NCBI GenBank assembly: GCA_963702575.1
Contig: CAVPCU010000006.1
Location: 530,447 to 594,446, forward strand
DNA: 64,000 nucleotides
Source: VRUE01 sp963702575
Lineage (GTDB): Bacteria > Actinomycetota > Thermoleophilia > Solirubrobacterales > 70-9
Direction: 5' to 3'
Shown here: positions 15,952 to 25,721 of the stretch, piece after piece
Position numbering within the stretch: the stretch's first letter is position 1
How the letters are laid out: each line of letters begins with the position of its first letter
Position numbers and translations under genes: made by a program
Notes under the pieces: generated by a model
What the model was told of the DNA's origin: nothing
Databases searched by the model: none
What the model saw: only the letters and a program-made list of their open reading frames with translations

Positions 15952-17861
15952 GTGACCCTGCCCGACGGCAAGCCGCTGGAGCTGCCCGAGCGGCGCGACC
16001 GGCGCCGACGCCGCCGCGGCGATCGGGCCCGGCCTGGCGAAGGCGGCGCTGGCGATCCGCGTCGACGGCGAGCTGCGCGACCTCACCGCGCCTCTCCCCG
16101 ACGGCGCCGAGATCGCGATCGTCACCGACCGCGACCCCGCGGGGCTGGAGCTGATCCGCCACGACGCCGCCCACGTCATGGCCGAGGCGGTGATGGAGCT
16201 CTACCCGGGCACCAAGGTGACGATCGGGCCGTCGATCGAGCAGGGCTTCTACTACGACTTCGAGTTCCCGCCGGACGTCAAGGTCCGCGAGGAGGATCTC
16301 GACGTGATCGAGGCGGCGATGCGCCGACCACATCGAAGCCGACGAGGGCTTCGAGCGCCGCGACGTCACCCCGGCCGAGGCGATCGAGCTGTTCCGCGCC
16401 CAGGGCCAGGACTACAAGGTCGAGCTGATCGAGGACCTGGTCCGCGACGAAGGGGTGGAGACGGTCTCGCTCTACCGCAACGGGCCCTTCGAGGACCTCT
16501 GCCGCGGTCCGCACGGCCCCTCCACCGGCCGGATCGAGGCGATCAAGCTCAACTCGCTCGCCGGCGCCTACTGGCGTGGCGACGAGACCCGCCAGATGCT
16601 GACCCGCATCTACGGCACCGCCTTCTTCTCGACGAAGGATCTCGACGCCCACCTCGAGCGGATCGAGCAGGCCAAGGCGCGCGACCACCGTCGCCTCGGG
16701 CCCCAGCTCGGGCTCTTCATGCTGCGCGACGAGGCGCCGGGCATGCCCTTCTGGCTCGCCCACGGCACGACGCTGCTGCGGCTGATCGAGGAGGAGGTGC
16801 AGAAGCAGCTCCGCAAGCGCGACTACGAGGAGATCAAGACGCCGCACCTGATGGACGTCGAGCTCTGGCACCGATCGGGCCACTGGGACAACTACCAGGA
16901 GAACATGTACTTCACCGAGTCGGGCGAGCGCGAGTACGCGATCCGGCCGATGAACTGCCCGGGCGCCTGCCTCGTCTACGCCGCCGAGCGCCACTCCTAC
17001 CGCGAGCTGCCGTTGCGGATCGCCGAGTTCGGCCAGGTCTCGCGCGCCGAGCGCGAGGGCGTCCTGCACGGCCTCCTGCGTGTCCGTGCCTTCACCCAGG
17101 ACGACGCCCACGTCTACTGCACGCCGGAGCAGATCGTCGACGAGGTCAACGGCATCTGCCAGGCGATCGACGAGCTCTACGCGCGCTTCGGCTTCGACGA
17201 CGTCCACATCGAGCTCTCGACCCGCCCGGAGAAGTCGATCGGCACCGACGAGCAGTGGCAGCAGGCCGAGCAGGCGCTGCGCGGCGCCCTCGAGGCCCAG
17301 GGCCGCGAGTACACCCTCAACCCCGGGGACGGCGCCTTCTACGGCCCGAAGATCGACTTCCACATCACCGACGCGCTCGGCCGCTCCTGGCAGTGCGGCA
17401 CCTGTCAGGTCGACTTCTTCATGCCCGAACGCTTCGACCTCACCTACACCGACCCGAGCGACGAGCCGCAGCGGCCGGTGATGATCCACCGCGCCCTGCT
17501 CGGCTCGCTGGAGCGCTTCGCCGGCATCCTGATCGAGCACTACGGCGGCCGCTTCCCGGTCTGGCTGGCGCCGGTGCAGGCGAAGGTGCTGCCGATCTCC
17601 GACCGCCACGTCGAGTTCGGCGCCACCGTGGCCGCCGGGCTGCGCGAGCTCGGCGTGCGGGTCGAGCTCGACCGCCGCTCGGAGTCGATCGGCAAGAAGG
17701 TGCGCGACGCCGAGATCGGCCGCTTCCCCTACATGGTCGTGGTCGGCGACCGCGAGGAGGAGACCGGGGAGGTCGCCGTTCGATCCCATCGCGACGGCGA
17801 GCTCGGCGCGATGAGCCTGCCCGACTTCGCCGCGCTCGTCCACCGCGAGGAGACATCCTGA
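15952..17861 (+). CDS. thrS: Threonyl-tRNA synthetase (frameshifted in this sequence)
   Basis: Charges tRNA-Thr with threonine. All domains are present but in three segments: TGS domain (VTLPDGKPLELPE in one frame, then ATGADAAAAIGPGLAKA), editing domain (RHDAAHVMAEAVMELYPG, later DLCRGPH), class II catalytic core (AIRPMNCPG, RVRAFTQDDAH, GDGAFYGPKID, HRALLGSLERF) and anticodon-binding domain. Frame jumps are needed near 15991-15996 and 16320-16326, each as if one base were extra; without that base the residues align with the family without gaps. A start at ATG 15929 is possible if one A was lost from the AAA at 15944-15946. An essential gene, so sequence errors are likely. Confidence 0.88.
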
Positions 17862-18003
17862 GCGCCCGCCGCTCAACTTCGCCGCTCTGCCTCTATACTG
17901 CGCTCACTTGTTCGCAGGCATGCCAAATCCATCGCGCCCCTGAGCGTCCCATGGCCGCCTCCGCATCCCTCGTCCCCTTGAAGCTCCACTCCTCCTCTCA
18001 CTA

Positions 18004-18654
18004 GTGCCTGTCCCGCGCAGGTTCGATCGGCGCCCGCCCGAGCGGGACACGACCAGGATCAACGAGCGGATCCGCGTGCCGAAAGTGCGCCTGATCGGGG
18101 CCGACGGCGAGCAGCTCGGCATCCTCGACACGGCCGATGCGCTGGCCCGCGCCCAGGAAGCCGACCTCGACCTGGTCGAGGTCGCGGCCAACTCGAAACC
18201 GCCGGTCACCCGCCTGCTCGACTACTCCAAGTACAAGTACGAGCAGGAGCAGAAGCAGAAGCAGGCGCGCAAGCACCAGCAGCAGGTCAACGTGCGCGAG
18301 ATCAAGCTGCGGCCGAAGATCGCCGACCACGACTACGAGACCAAGAAGGGCCACGTCGAGCGCTTCCTCCGCCACCACAACAAGGTCAAGATCACGATCA
18401 TGTTCCGCGGCCGCGAGCAGGCCCACCCCGAGCGCGGCCGGGCGCTGCTTCAGCGCCTGTTCGAGGATCTCGACGGCCTCGCCGTGATCGAGTCCGAACC
18501 GCTGCAGGAAGGGCGCAACATGAGCATGATGCTGGCACCCAGCAAAGAGGTCGCTGCCCTGGAGCAGAAGGAAGACGTCGCCCCGGACGATGCCGCGCCG
18601 GACGATGCCGCGCCCGACGATGCCGCGCCCGACGAGACCGCGGCCGAGGGTTAA
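18004..18654 (+). CDS. infC: Translation initiation factor IF-3
   Basis: 216 residues from a GTG: N-domain (INERIRVPKVRLIGADGEQLG), a charged linker helix and C-domain (KIADHDYETKKGHVERFLRHHNKVKITIMFRGRE). It binds the 30S subunit and checks initiation. The tail holds three near-identical PDDAA units, encoded by a 15-base tandem repeat, beyond the usual end. The stop overlaps the convergent wecB stop by 4 bases. In many bacteria infC is followed directly by rpmI-rplT; here wecB on the other strand separates them. Confidence 0.93.
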   Translation: MPVPRRFDRRPPERDTTRINERIRVPKVRLIGADGEQLGILDTADALARAQEADLDLVEVAANSKPPVTRLLDYSKYKYEQEQKQKQARKHQQQVNVREIKLRPKIADHDYETKKGHVERFLRHHNKVKITIMFRGREQAHPERGRALLQRLFEDLDGLAVIESEPLQEGRNMSMMLAPSKEVAALEQKEDVAPDDAAPDDAAPDDAAPDETAAEG

Positions 18655-19718
18655 GCGAGCACGTCGGCTATTCGCTGTGACGCTTGACCGTCCCAGAGCG
18701 GGGGCGGCTGGGGGGAGCTTCCGGGTGTTGGGATAGGGCTGCCGGGATGGTGGCTATGGCTGCGGGGTCCAGGCCGAGCAGGGTGTTGGTGCCGGCGCGG
18801 ATCGTCACCGGTCGCTCGGTGTTGTCGCGCAGGGTGAAGCAGGGGATGCCGAGGTAGGTCGTCTCCTCCTGGATCCCGCCGGAGTCGGTGAGGACGGCGC
18901 CGGCGTCGGCGATCAGCGAGAGGAAGTCGACGTAGCCGAGCGGCTCGCAGAGCTGCAGGCCGGGGTGGTCGGCCTCGATCGCCTCCATCGCCGCGCGAGT
19001 GCGCGGGTGGACCGGGAAGACGACCGGCATCTCGCCCGCCAGCGCCGCCAGCTGGCGCACGGTCTCCGCCAGCAGCTCGCCGTCGACGAGGGCCGGGCGG
19101 TGGAGGGTGACGAGGCAGAAGGCGCCCGGCTCGACTCCGTGCCGCGCGGCGGCGCCCGGCGGCGCGGAAGCGCCCTTCGAGCGCGACCAGGGTGTCGATC
19201 ATCGTGTTGCCGACGAAGTGCATGCGCTCCTCGGCGATGCCCTCGGCCCGCAGGTTCGTCACCGCCTCCTCGCTGTGGAGGAAGAGGTACTCGGCGAACT
19301 CGTCGGCGACGATCCGGTTGACCTCCTCCGGCATCGTCCGGTCGAAGCTGCGCAGGCCGGACTCGACGTGGGCGAGCGGGATGCCCATCTTGACCGCGGT
19401 CAGCGCCGTCGCCAGGGTCGAGTTGACGTCGCCGGGGACGATCACCAGGTCGGGCCGCTCCTCTTCCAGCACCGGCTCGAGCCGCTCGATCGTGCGCGCC
19501 GTCTGCTGCGCGTGGCTGCCCGAGCCGACCTCGAGCATGTGGTCGGGCGCCGGCACGCCCAGCTCCTCGAAGAAGACCTGCGACATCGCCCGGTCGTAGT
19601 GCTGGCCGGTGTGGACGAGCGCGTGGCGGCCGTCGGGGAGGCGCTCGCGCAGCGCCGCGATCACCGGCGCCGTCTTGACGAAGTTCGGCCGGGTTCCGAC
19701 CACGTAGACGATCCGCAT
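18651..19718 (-). CDS. wecB: UDP-N-acetylglucosamine 2-epimerase (two frame breaks)
   Basis: Converts UDP-GlcNAc to UDP-ManNAc for envelope polysaccharides. N-terminal VYVVGTRPNFVKTAPVIAAL, HTGQHYD, VPGDVNSTLA and VESGLRSFDRTMPEEVNR are typical. The middle (VFPVHPRTRAAMEAI, LTDSGGIQEETTYLG, TLRDNTERPVT) lies one frame over after about 19155, and the C-terminal PPPLWDGQASQRIADVLA returns to the first frame after a run of six C near 18705. The two breaks compensate. ATG at 19718, divergent from rpmI. Confidence 0.85.
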   Translation of the reverse strand: MRIVYVVGTRPNFVKTAPVIAALRERLPDGRHALVHTGQHYDRAMSQVFFEELGVPAPDHMLEVGSGSHAQQTARTIERLEPVLEEERPDLVIVPGDVNSTLATALTAVKMGIPLAHVESGLRSFDRTMPEEVNRIVADEFAEYLFLHSEEAVTNLRAEGIAEERMHFVGNTMIDTLVALEGRFRAAGRRRAARSRAGRLLPRHPPPPGPRRRRAAGGDRAPAGGAGGRDAGRLPGPPAHSRGDGGDRGRPPRPAALRAARLRRLPLADRRRRRRPHRLRRDPGGDDLPRHPLLHPARQHRATGDDPRRHQHPARPGPRSHSHHPGSPIPTPGSSPQPPPLWDGQASQRIADVLA

Positions 19719-19759
19719 GCGGCGGGAGCGTACCGTCGTCTGCTTCAATACCCGTCCCG

Positions 19760-19960
19760 ATGCCGAAGATGAAAACCCATTCCGGCGCCAAGAAGCGGTT
19801 CCGCAAGACCGCCAAGGGCAAACTGCGCGGGCGGCGCGCCTACTCGAGCCACATCCTCGAGAAAAAGTCGCCGAAGCGCAAGCGCCAGATGGCGCGGCCG
19901 GTGGAGATCGCACCGGCCGACGTGAAGCGGGTCCGCAACCTCCTCGGAGGCGGCAAGTGA
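19760..19960 (+). CDS. rpmI: 50S ribosomal protein L35
   Basis: 66 residues starting MPKMKTHSGAKKRFRKTAKGK, the L35 signature, with the usual basic composition. It is part of the 50S subunit and overlaps the rplT start by four bases (GTGA). Confidence 0.96.
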   Translation: MPKMKTHSGAKKRFRKTAKGKLRGRRAYSSHILEKKSPKRKRQMARPVEIAPADVKRVRNLLGGGK

Positions 19961-20316
19961 GCCGGGTAAAGCGGTCCGTCCACGCGCGCAAGAAGCGCCG
20001 CAAGGTGCTGAAGGAAGCGAAAGGCTACTTCGGCCGCAAGCACTCCTCCTACCGCTTCGCCAAAGAGCAGGTGCAGCGCTCGGGGATGTACGCGTACCGC
20101 GACCGCCGCAACCGCAAGCGCGATTTTCGGCGGCTCTGGATCACGCGGATCAACGCCGCCGCGCGGCTCGAGGGCATGAGCTACTCGGAGCTGATCCACG
20201 GCCTCGACAAGGCCGGGGTCGAGGTGAACCGCAAGATGCTCGCCGAGATCGCGGTCTCCGACAGCGACGCCTTCCGCCGATTCGTGGAGCTTGCCCGGGA
20301 GGGTGCGGCCGCCTAG
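19957..20316 (+). CDS. rplT: 50S ribosomal protein L20
   Basis: 119 residues from GTG 19957, with typical N-terminal SRVKRSVHARKKRRKVL and the conserved GYFGRKHSSYRFAKEQVQRS. It is needed early in 50S assembly. It is coupled to rpmI and followed by a strong intrinsic terminator. Confidence 0.96.
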   Translation: MSRVKRSVHARKKRRKVLKEAKGYFGRKHSSYRFAKEQVQRSGMYAYRDRRNRKRDFRRLWITRINAAARLEGMSYSELIHGLDKAGVEVNRKMLAEIAVSDSDAFRRFVELAREGAAA

Positions 20317-20343
20317 CCGCAACCCACACTTCCACTTCCCGGG

Positions 20344-20369
20344 CGGGCCGTCTTCACGGCCCGTTTTTT
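20344..20369 (+). terminator. Intrinsic terminator after rplT
   Basis: Perfect 8-bp stem CGGGCCGT/ACGGCCCG with a CTTC loop, followed by six T. Confidence 0.93.
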
Positions 20370-20430
20370 ATTTGTCCTGGGTATCCGGACCCTTCCAGGA
20401 GAAGATCGAACAGAGAAGAACTGAGACCCG

Positions 20431-21144
20431 ATGATTACCAGCCCCCACAACGAGAAGCTGAAGCTGGCCCGCAAGCTGCACGAGCGCAAGCAGCGCGAGC
20501 GCGCGGGGCTGTTCGTAACCGAGGGCGAGGACCTGCTCGAAGCCGGTCTGGACAGCGGTGCCCAGCCGCGCTTCGTCCTCGTCGCGGCCGGCAGCGGCCT
20601 CGGCGGCGAGGAGGTCGAGCCGGAGCTGCTCGCCGCCGCCTCGGCGCTCGGCTCGGGGACGCGGGCGCTGGCGGTCTGGTCGCAATGCTGGGCTGGGGAG
20701 GCTCGCCCGCCGTGCGTCTACCTTCACGCGGTCGCCGACCCGGGCAACGTCGGCGCGATCGTCCGCAGCGCCGACGCGCTGCTCGGCGCGGGTGTCGTCC
20801 TCGGGCCGGGCTGCGCCGACCCGTTCTCGCCGAAGGCGGTGCGGGCGAGCATGGGCTCGATCTTCTCCGCGCCGCCGCTGCGGGCCGAGCTGGCGGCGAC
20901 GCCGCGGCCGCGGGCGGCGCTGGTCGCCCACGGCGGCGAGGGGCCGGCGGCGCTGACCGGCGCGGCGACGCTCTGCCTCGGCGCCGAGCGGGAGGGGCTG
21001 CCCGCGGAGGCGCTGACCGAGTGCGACGTCCGGATCACGATCCCGCTGCGGCCGGAAGGGCCAGAGTCGTTGGGCGTCGCGGCCGCGGCGGCCATTGCCC
21101 TGGAGCGGATATCGTCGCCCGCCATGCAGGAGGCGGCCGAATGA
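20431..21144 (+). CDS. TrmH/SpoU-family RNA 2'-O-methyltransferase
   Basis: The 237-residue protein shows an N-terminal substrate-binding segment (NEKLKLARKLHERKQRERAG, FVTEGEDLLEAGL) and SPOUT motifs: DPGNVGAIVRSADA, LCLGAEREGLP and IPLRPEGPESLGVAAAAAIAL. It methylates a ribose in rRNA or tRNA using SAM. The stop overlaps the pheS start (ATGA), a common actinobacterial arrangement. The exact target (RlmB-like or other) is not decided. Confidence 0.88.
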   Translation: MITSPHNEKLKLARKLHERKQRERAGLFVTEGEDLLEAGLDSGAQPRFVLVAAGSGLGGEEVEPELLAAASALGSGTRALAVWSQCWAGEARPPCVYLHAVADPGNVGAIVRSADALLGAGVVLGPGCADPFSPKAVRASMGSIFSAPPLRAELAATPRPRAALVAHGGEGPAALTGAATLCLGAEREGLPAEALTECDVRITIPLRPEGPESLGVAAAAAIALERISSPAMQEAAE

Positions 21145-22203
21145 GTCTCGAGCGGATCGAGCAGATCGAGGCCGAGGCCGCGGCGGCGATCGAGGCCGCT
21201 CCGGGCACGGCCGAGCTGGAGGAGCTGCGGGTCCGCCACCTCGGGCGCAAGGCCGAGCTGACGACGATCCTGCGCGGAATCGCCGAGCTGCCCGAGGCCG
21301 AACGCGGCTCGGTCGGCGGCGCCGCCAACCGCGCCCGCAAGGCGCTGGAGGAGCTGCTCGAGCGGCGCGCCGCGCGAGCTCGACGGCGCCGAGCTGGAGC
21401 AGAGCCTGGCGGGCGACCGCGTCGACGTCACCCTGCCGGGGGCGCCGCTACGCCCCGCCGGCCATCTCCACCTGATCACGCGGACGACGCGGCAGGTCGA
21501 GGACGTCATGGCCGGCCTCGGCTACCGGGTGATGGAGGGGCCCGAGATCGAGCACGACTACTACAACTTCACCGCGCTCAACCACCCGCCGGGGCACCCG
21601 GCGCGGATGCTGCAGGACACCTTCTACGTGCAGTCGCACCCCGACGTGCTGCTGCGCACCCACACCTCGCCGATGCAGGTGCGGGCGATGGAGGCCCAGC
21701 CCCCGCCGATCTTCATCGTCGTCCCCGGCAAGGTCTACCGGCGCGACTCCGACGCCACCCACAGCCCGATGTTCCACCAGGTCGAGGGGCTTGCGATCGG
21801 CGAGGGGATCACGCTCGCCGACCTCAAGGGCACGCTCGAGGAGATGCTGCGGGCGATCTTCGGCGGGCGGCGCGAGATCCGCATGCGGCCGCACTTCTTC
21901 CCCTTCACCGAGCCGAGCGTCGAGGTCGACGTCTCCTGCTTCCAGTGCGAGGGCAGTGGCGAGCTCGCCGGCGGCGAGCGCTGCAACCTCTGCAAGGGCC
22001 AGGGCTGGATCGAGATCCTCGGCGCCGGCATGGTCGACCCCAACGTGCTCGGCTTCGTCGAGGCGAGCGGCTACGACCCGGAGCGGGTGCAGGGCTTCGC
22101 CTTCGGCATCGGCATCGAGCGGATCGCGATGCTGCGCCACGGCGTCCCCGACCTGCGGCGCTTCTTCGACAACGACGTGCGGATGCTGGAGCAGTTCGCA
22201 TGA
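21141..22203 (+). CDS. pheS: Phenylalanyl-tRNA synthetase alpha subunit (frameshifted)
   Basis: Catalytic subunit of the alpha2beta2 enzyme. An N-terminal coiled coil (ELEELRVRHLGRKAELTTIL) is in one frame up to about 21366-21376; the rest (ELDGAELEQSLAGDRVDVTL, HPARMLQDTFY, HTSPMQVRAM, FHQVEGLAIG, GFAFGIGIERIAML) is one frame over, as if one base were extra in a GCGCGC run. It includes an extra CxxC-type pair (CFQCEG, CNLCKG) seen in some bacterial PheS. The stop overlaps pheT (ATGA). Confidence 0.88.
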
Positions 22204-24696
22204 GGGTGCCGTACTCGTGGCTGCGCGAGCACTGCGACCCGGGGATCGGCGCTGCCGAGCTGGCCGAGCGGCTGGCGATGACCGGCACCGAGGTCGAGCG
22301 GGTCGGAACGGTCGGGCCGCCCTCGGGCGAGGGCTTCGTCGTCGGCCGGGTCGAGAGTCGCGAGAAGCACCCCGACGCCGACCGGCTCAGCGTCTGCGCG
22401 GTCGACGTCGGCGAGACCGAGCCGAGGACGATCGTCTGCGGCGCGCCCAACGTCGGCGCCGGCCAGACGGTGGCCGTGGCGCTGCCCGGGGCGACGATGC
22501 CCGGCGGCGTCGTGCTGGGCGAGGCGAAGCTGCGCGGCGTGAGGTCCTCGGGGATGATCCTCTCCGCGGCCGAGCTGGAGATCGCCGAGGACTCGGCGGG
22601 GATCATGGTGCTCGACCAGGGCGCCGCGCCGGGCACTGCGCTGGGCGAGCTGCTGCCGCTGGCCGAGCCGGTGCTCGAGCTCGAGGTCACGCCGAACCGG
22701 GTCGACTGCTTCGGCGTCTACGGCGTCGCCCGCGAGGTGCACGCGGTCACCGGCGCCCCGCTCGGCCCCGAGCCCTGGGCCGAGGACGCGCCCGCCGAGG
22801 GGGAGGGGCGGGCGGAGGACTACGCCTCGGTGACGGTCGAGGTCCCCGACCTCTGCCCGCGCTTCACCGTCCGCGTCTTCACCGACGTCGAGATCGGGCC
22901 CTCGCCGCCCTGGCTGCAGGCGCGGCTCAGCGCCGCCGGCCAGCGGCCGATCAACAACGTCGTCGACGTCACCAACTACGTGATGCTGCTGACCGCGCAG
23001 CCGCTGCACGCCTTCGACCTCGACAAGGTGCCGGGCGGGGCGCTGACCGTCCGCGCCGCGGGCACGGGGGAGACGATGACGACGCTCGACGGCGTCGAGC
23101 GCGAGCTCGACGCCGAGACCGTGCTCGTCTGCGACCGCAACGGTCCCAGCGGCATCGCCGGGATCATGGGCGGTCGGGTCTCCGAGGTCTCCGCCGGGAC
23201 CACCCGCGTCCTGCTCGAGGTCGCCAACTGGAACGGAACCAACATCCTCCGCACTTCGCGCAAGCTCGGTCTGCGCTCGGAGGCCTCGAGCCGCTTCGAG
23301 AAGCAGCTCCACCCGGCGCTCTGCGAGCGGGCCCAGCGGATCGCCTCGCGGCTGCTGGTCGATCTCTGCGGGGCGAAGCTCGTGCCGGGGACGATCGACG
23401 TCGCCGCCGAGACCCCCGATTCCCCGCCGGTGCGGCTGCGCGCCGGCCGGTCCGAGGGCCTGCTCGGGATGGCGATCGGGCTCGAGGACCAGGTTGCCTA
23501 CCTCGAGCGGCTCGGCTTCGGCGTCGAGGTCGACGGCGAGGACCTCGTCGTCGCCGTGCCGGCGGATCGCCACCACGACGTCACCCGCGAGGTCGACCTG
23601 ATCGAGGAAATCGCCCGCGTTCACGGGATCGACGAGCACCTGCCCTCGACCCTTCCCGCCGGCGCCGGCCAGGCCGGGGGGCTGACGCGGGCGCAGCGGC
23701 TGCGCCGCCGCGCCGAGGACGCGATGCGGGACCTCGGCTTCGAGGAGATCGTCGGCTGGAGCTTCACCGACCCCGGCGAGGCCGAGCGGCTGCGGATCCC
23801 GCAAGAGGACCCGCGGGCCACCGGCGTGGTCCTCTCCAACCCCCTCTCCGAGGACCAGTCGGTCATGCGCACGTCCCTGCTCGGCTCGCTGCTCGACGCG
23901 GCGCGGACGAACGCCGCCCGCGACGCCGAGCGCATCGCCCTCTTCGAGTCCGCCGCCGTCTACCTCAACAACCCGCCGACGGGCCTAAAACAGGACGAAA
24001 AACAGCCGGAATCGGCCCATCGGCGGGGGTTTGGCGGGGAGTTTGCGGGGGAGCGGGGGGCGCCGTTCCGCGAGCCCCAGCGGCTCGGCTGCCTGGTGAG
24101 TGGGGCGCTCACGCCGGGGTCCTGGCGCGGGGGGGAGCAGGCCGCTGACTTCTTCGCGCTCAAAGGCGTGCTGGAGGGAGTCGCCGCGCGGCTCGGCATC
24201 GAGCTCGGCTTCGAGCCGGTCGCGGAGCCCTTCCTGCACCCCGGGCGGGCGGCGCTGGTCATCGCCGGCGGCGAGGAGGCGGGCTGGATCGGCGAGATCC
24301 ACCCGCTGGTGTGCCGCGCGTGGGACCTCGAAGGCGCCGCCGGCTTCGAGCTCGACCTGGCCCCGCTGATCGCCGCCGCGACGGCGGGCGAGGAGACCTT
24401 CGAGGACGTGACGAGCTTCCCCGCGGTGCGGCAGGACCTGGCTGTCGTCGTCCCCACCGAGGTCCCGGCGGCGCGCGTGCGCGAGGCCGTCCTCGCCGGC
24501 GGCGGCGAGCTCCTACGGTCGGCCGAGGTCTTCGATCTCTTCGAAGGCGAGCAGGTGGGCGAGGGCCGCAAGAGCCTTGCCCTGCGGCTCGAGTTCGGCG
24601 CCGCCGATCGCACCCTCACCGACGAGGAGGTCGCCGCGCTGCGGCGAGGAGATCGCCGCGAAGCTGGCCGGGATCGGGGGTGCGCCGCGTGAGTGA
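22200..24696 (+). CDS. pheT: Phenylalanyl-tRNA synthetase beta subunit (3' frame break)
   Basis: About 831 residues. N-terminal VPYSWLREHCD, a tRNA-binding OB fold (HPDADRLSVCAVDVG), the B3/B4 editing region (NNVVDVTNYVMLLTAQPLHAFD), B5, the catalytic-like core and the ferredoxin-like anticodon domain are present. Near 24645-24650 the frame must shift by one base to give the normal tail LREEIAAKLAGIGG and stop at 24696; otherwise translation ends in a basic tail at 24692. It edits and supports phenylalanine charging. Confidence 0.9.
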
Positions 24697-25721
24697 GATC
24701 CGCCCGCAGCCCCTGAACGGCGAGCCCGCGGCGCGGGTGCTCGTCGCCGGCGCCTCCGGCTTCACCGGCGCCCTCGCCGCGCAGATCGTCTGGCGCCATC
24801 CGCGGCTGGAGCTGGTCCGGATCACCTCGCGCAGCGATGCCGGCAGGCGGCTCGAGGAGCTCTACCCGCGCTACCGGGTGCCGCTCGAGCTGACCGAGCT
24901 CGACCTCGACTCGCTCGAGGGCGTCGACGCGGCGATCGTCGCCTACCCGCACGGCGCCTCGGCGCCGACCGTGGCCGCCCTGCGTGGGCTCGGCGTGCTC
25001 GTCGCCGACCTCTCCGCCGACTTCCGCCTGCGCGACCTGCCGACCTACGAGCGCTGGTACGGCGAGCACGGCGCGCCCGAGCTGCTCGACGGCGCCGTCT
25101 ACGGCCTGCCCGAGATGTACCGCGAGCGACTGCGCGAGGCCGAGCTGGTCGCCGTGCCCGGCTGCTACCCGACGGCGGGCGTGCTGGCGCTGGCGCCGCT
25201 GGCAGAAAGGGGCCTGCTGAGCGACGTCGTGATCGACGCCAAGCAGGGGACCTCGGGCTACGGCCGCAGCAGCGACGACGTCGTCCACTTCTCGGCGATG
25301 GACGAGAACGCCTTCGCCTACAAGACCGAGGGCCACCGGCACCGGCCCGAGATCGAGCAGGAGCTGGCGGCACTCGGTAGCCCGGCGCCCGTCACCTTCG
25401 TCCCGCACCTGCTGCCGCTCGACCAGGGCGAGCTGGCGACCTGCTTCGTCCAGACCTCCGAGCCGATGAGCAAGGACGCGGTGAGGGCGCTCTACGAGGA
25501 GCGCTACGCGGAGGAGCCCTTCGTCCGCTTGGTCGACAGCCCACCCGGGGTGCGCGACGTGCGCGACTCGAATGAGTGCCATGTGTTACGTGACTGTCGC
25601 GGAAGGCGGACGCGTGCTCGCCCTCTCGGCGATCGACAACATCTGGAAGGGCGCCTCGAGCCAGGCCGTGCAGTGCCTCAACCTGATGCTCGGCCTGGAC
25701 GAGACGGAGGGTCTGGCATGA
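24689..25721 (+). CDS. argC: N-acetyl-gamma-glutamyl-phosphate reductase (frameshifted)
   Basis: Third step of arginine synthesis, using NADPH. GTG start within the end of pheT. Evidence: N-terminal VLVAGASGFTGALAAQI, catalytic Cys in VPGCYPTAGVLAL, and KQGTSGYGRS. Near 25585-25589 an extra T in GTGTTACG shifts the frame; without it the tail reads VYVTVAEGG then VLALSAIDNIWKGASSQAV, typical of the family. The stop overlaps argJ (ATGA). Confidence 0.88.

Noticed and set aside
15990..25590. Programmed +1 frameshifting in thrS, pheS, pheT and argC
   Set aside because: Sites share no slippery codon or stop context, and wecB has a break of the opposite sign at a homopolymer, which fits sequence error better.
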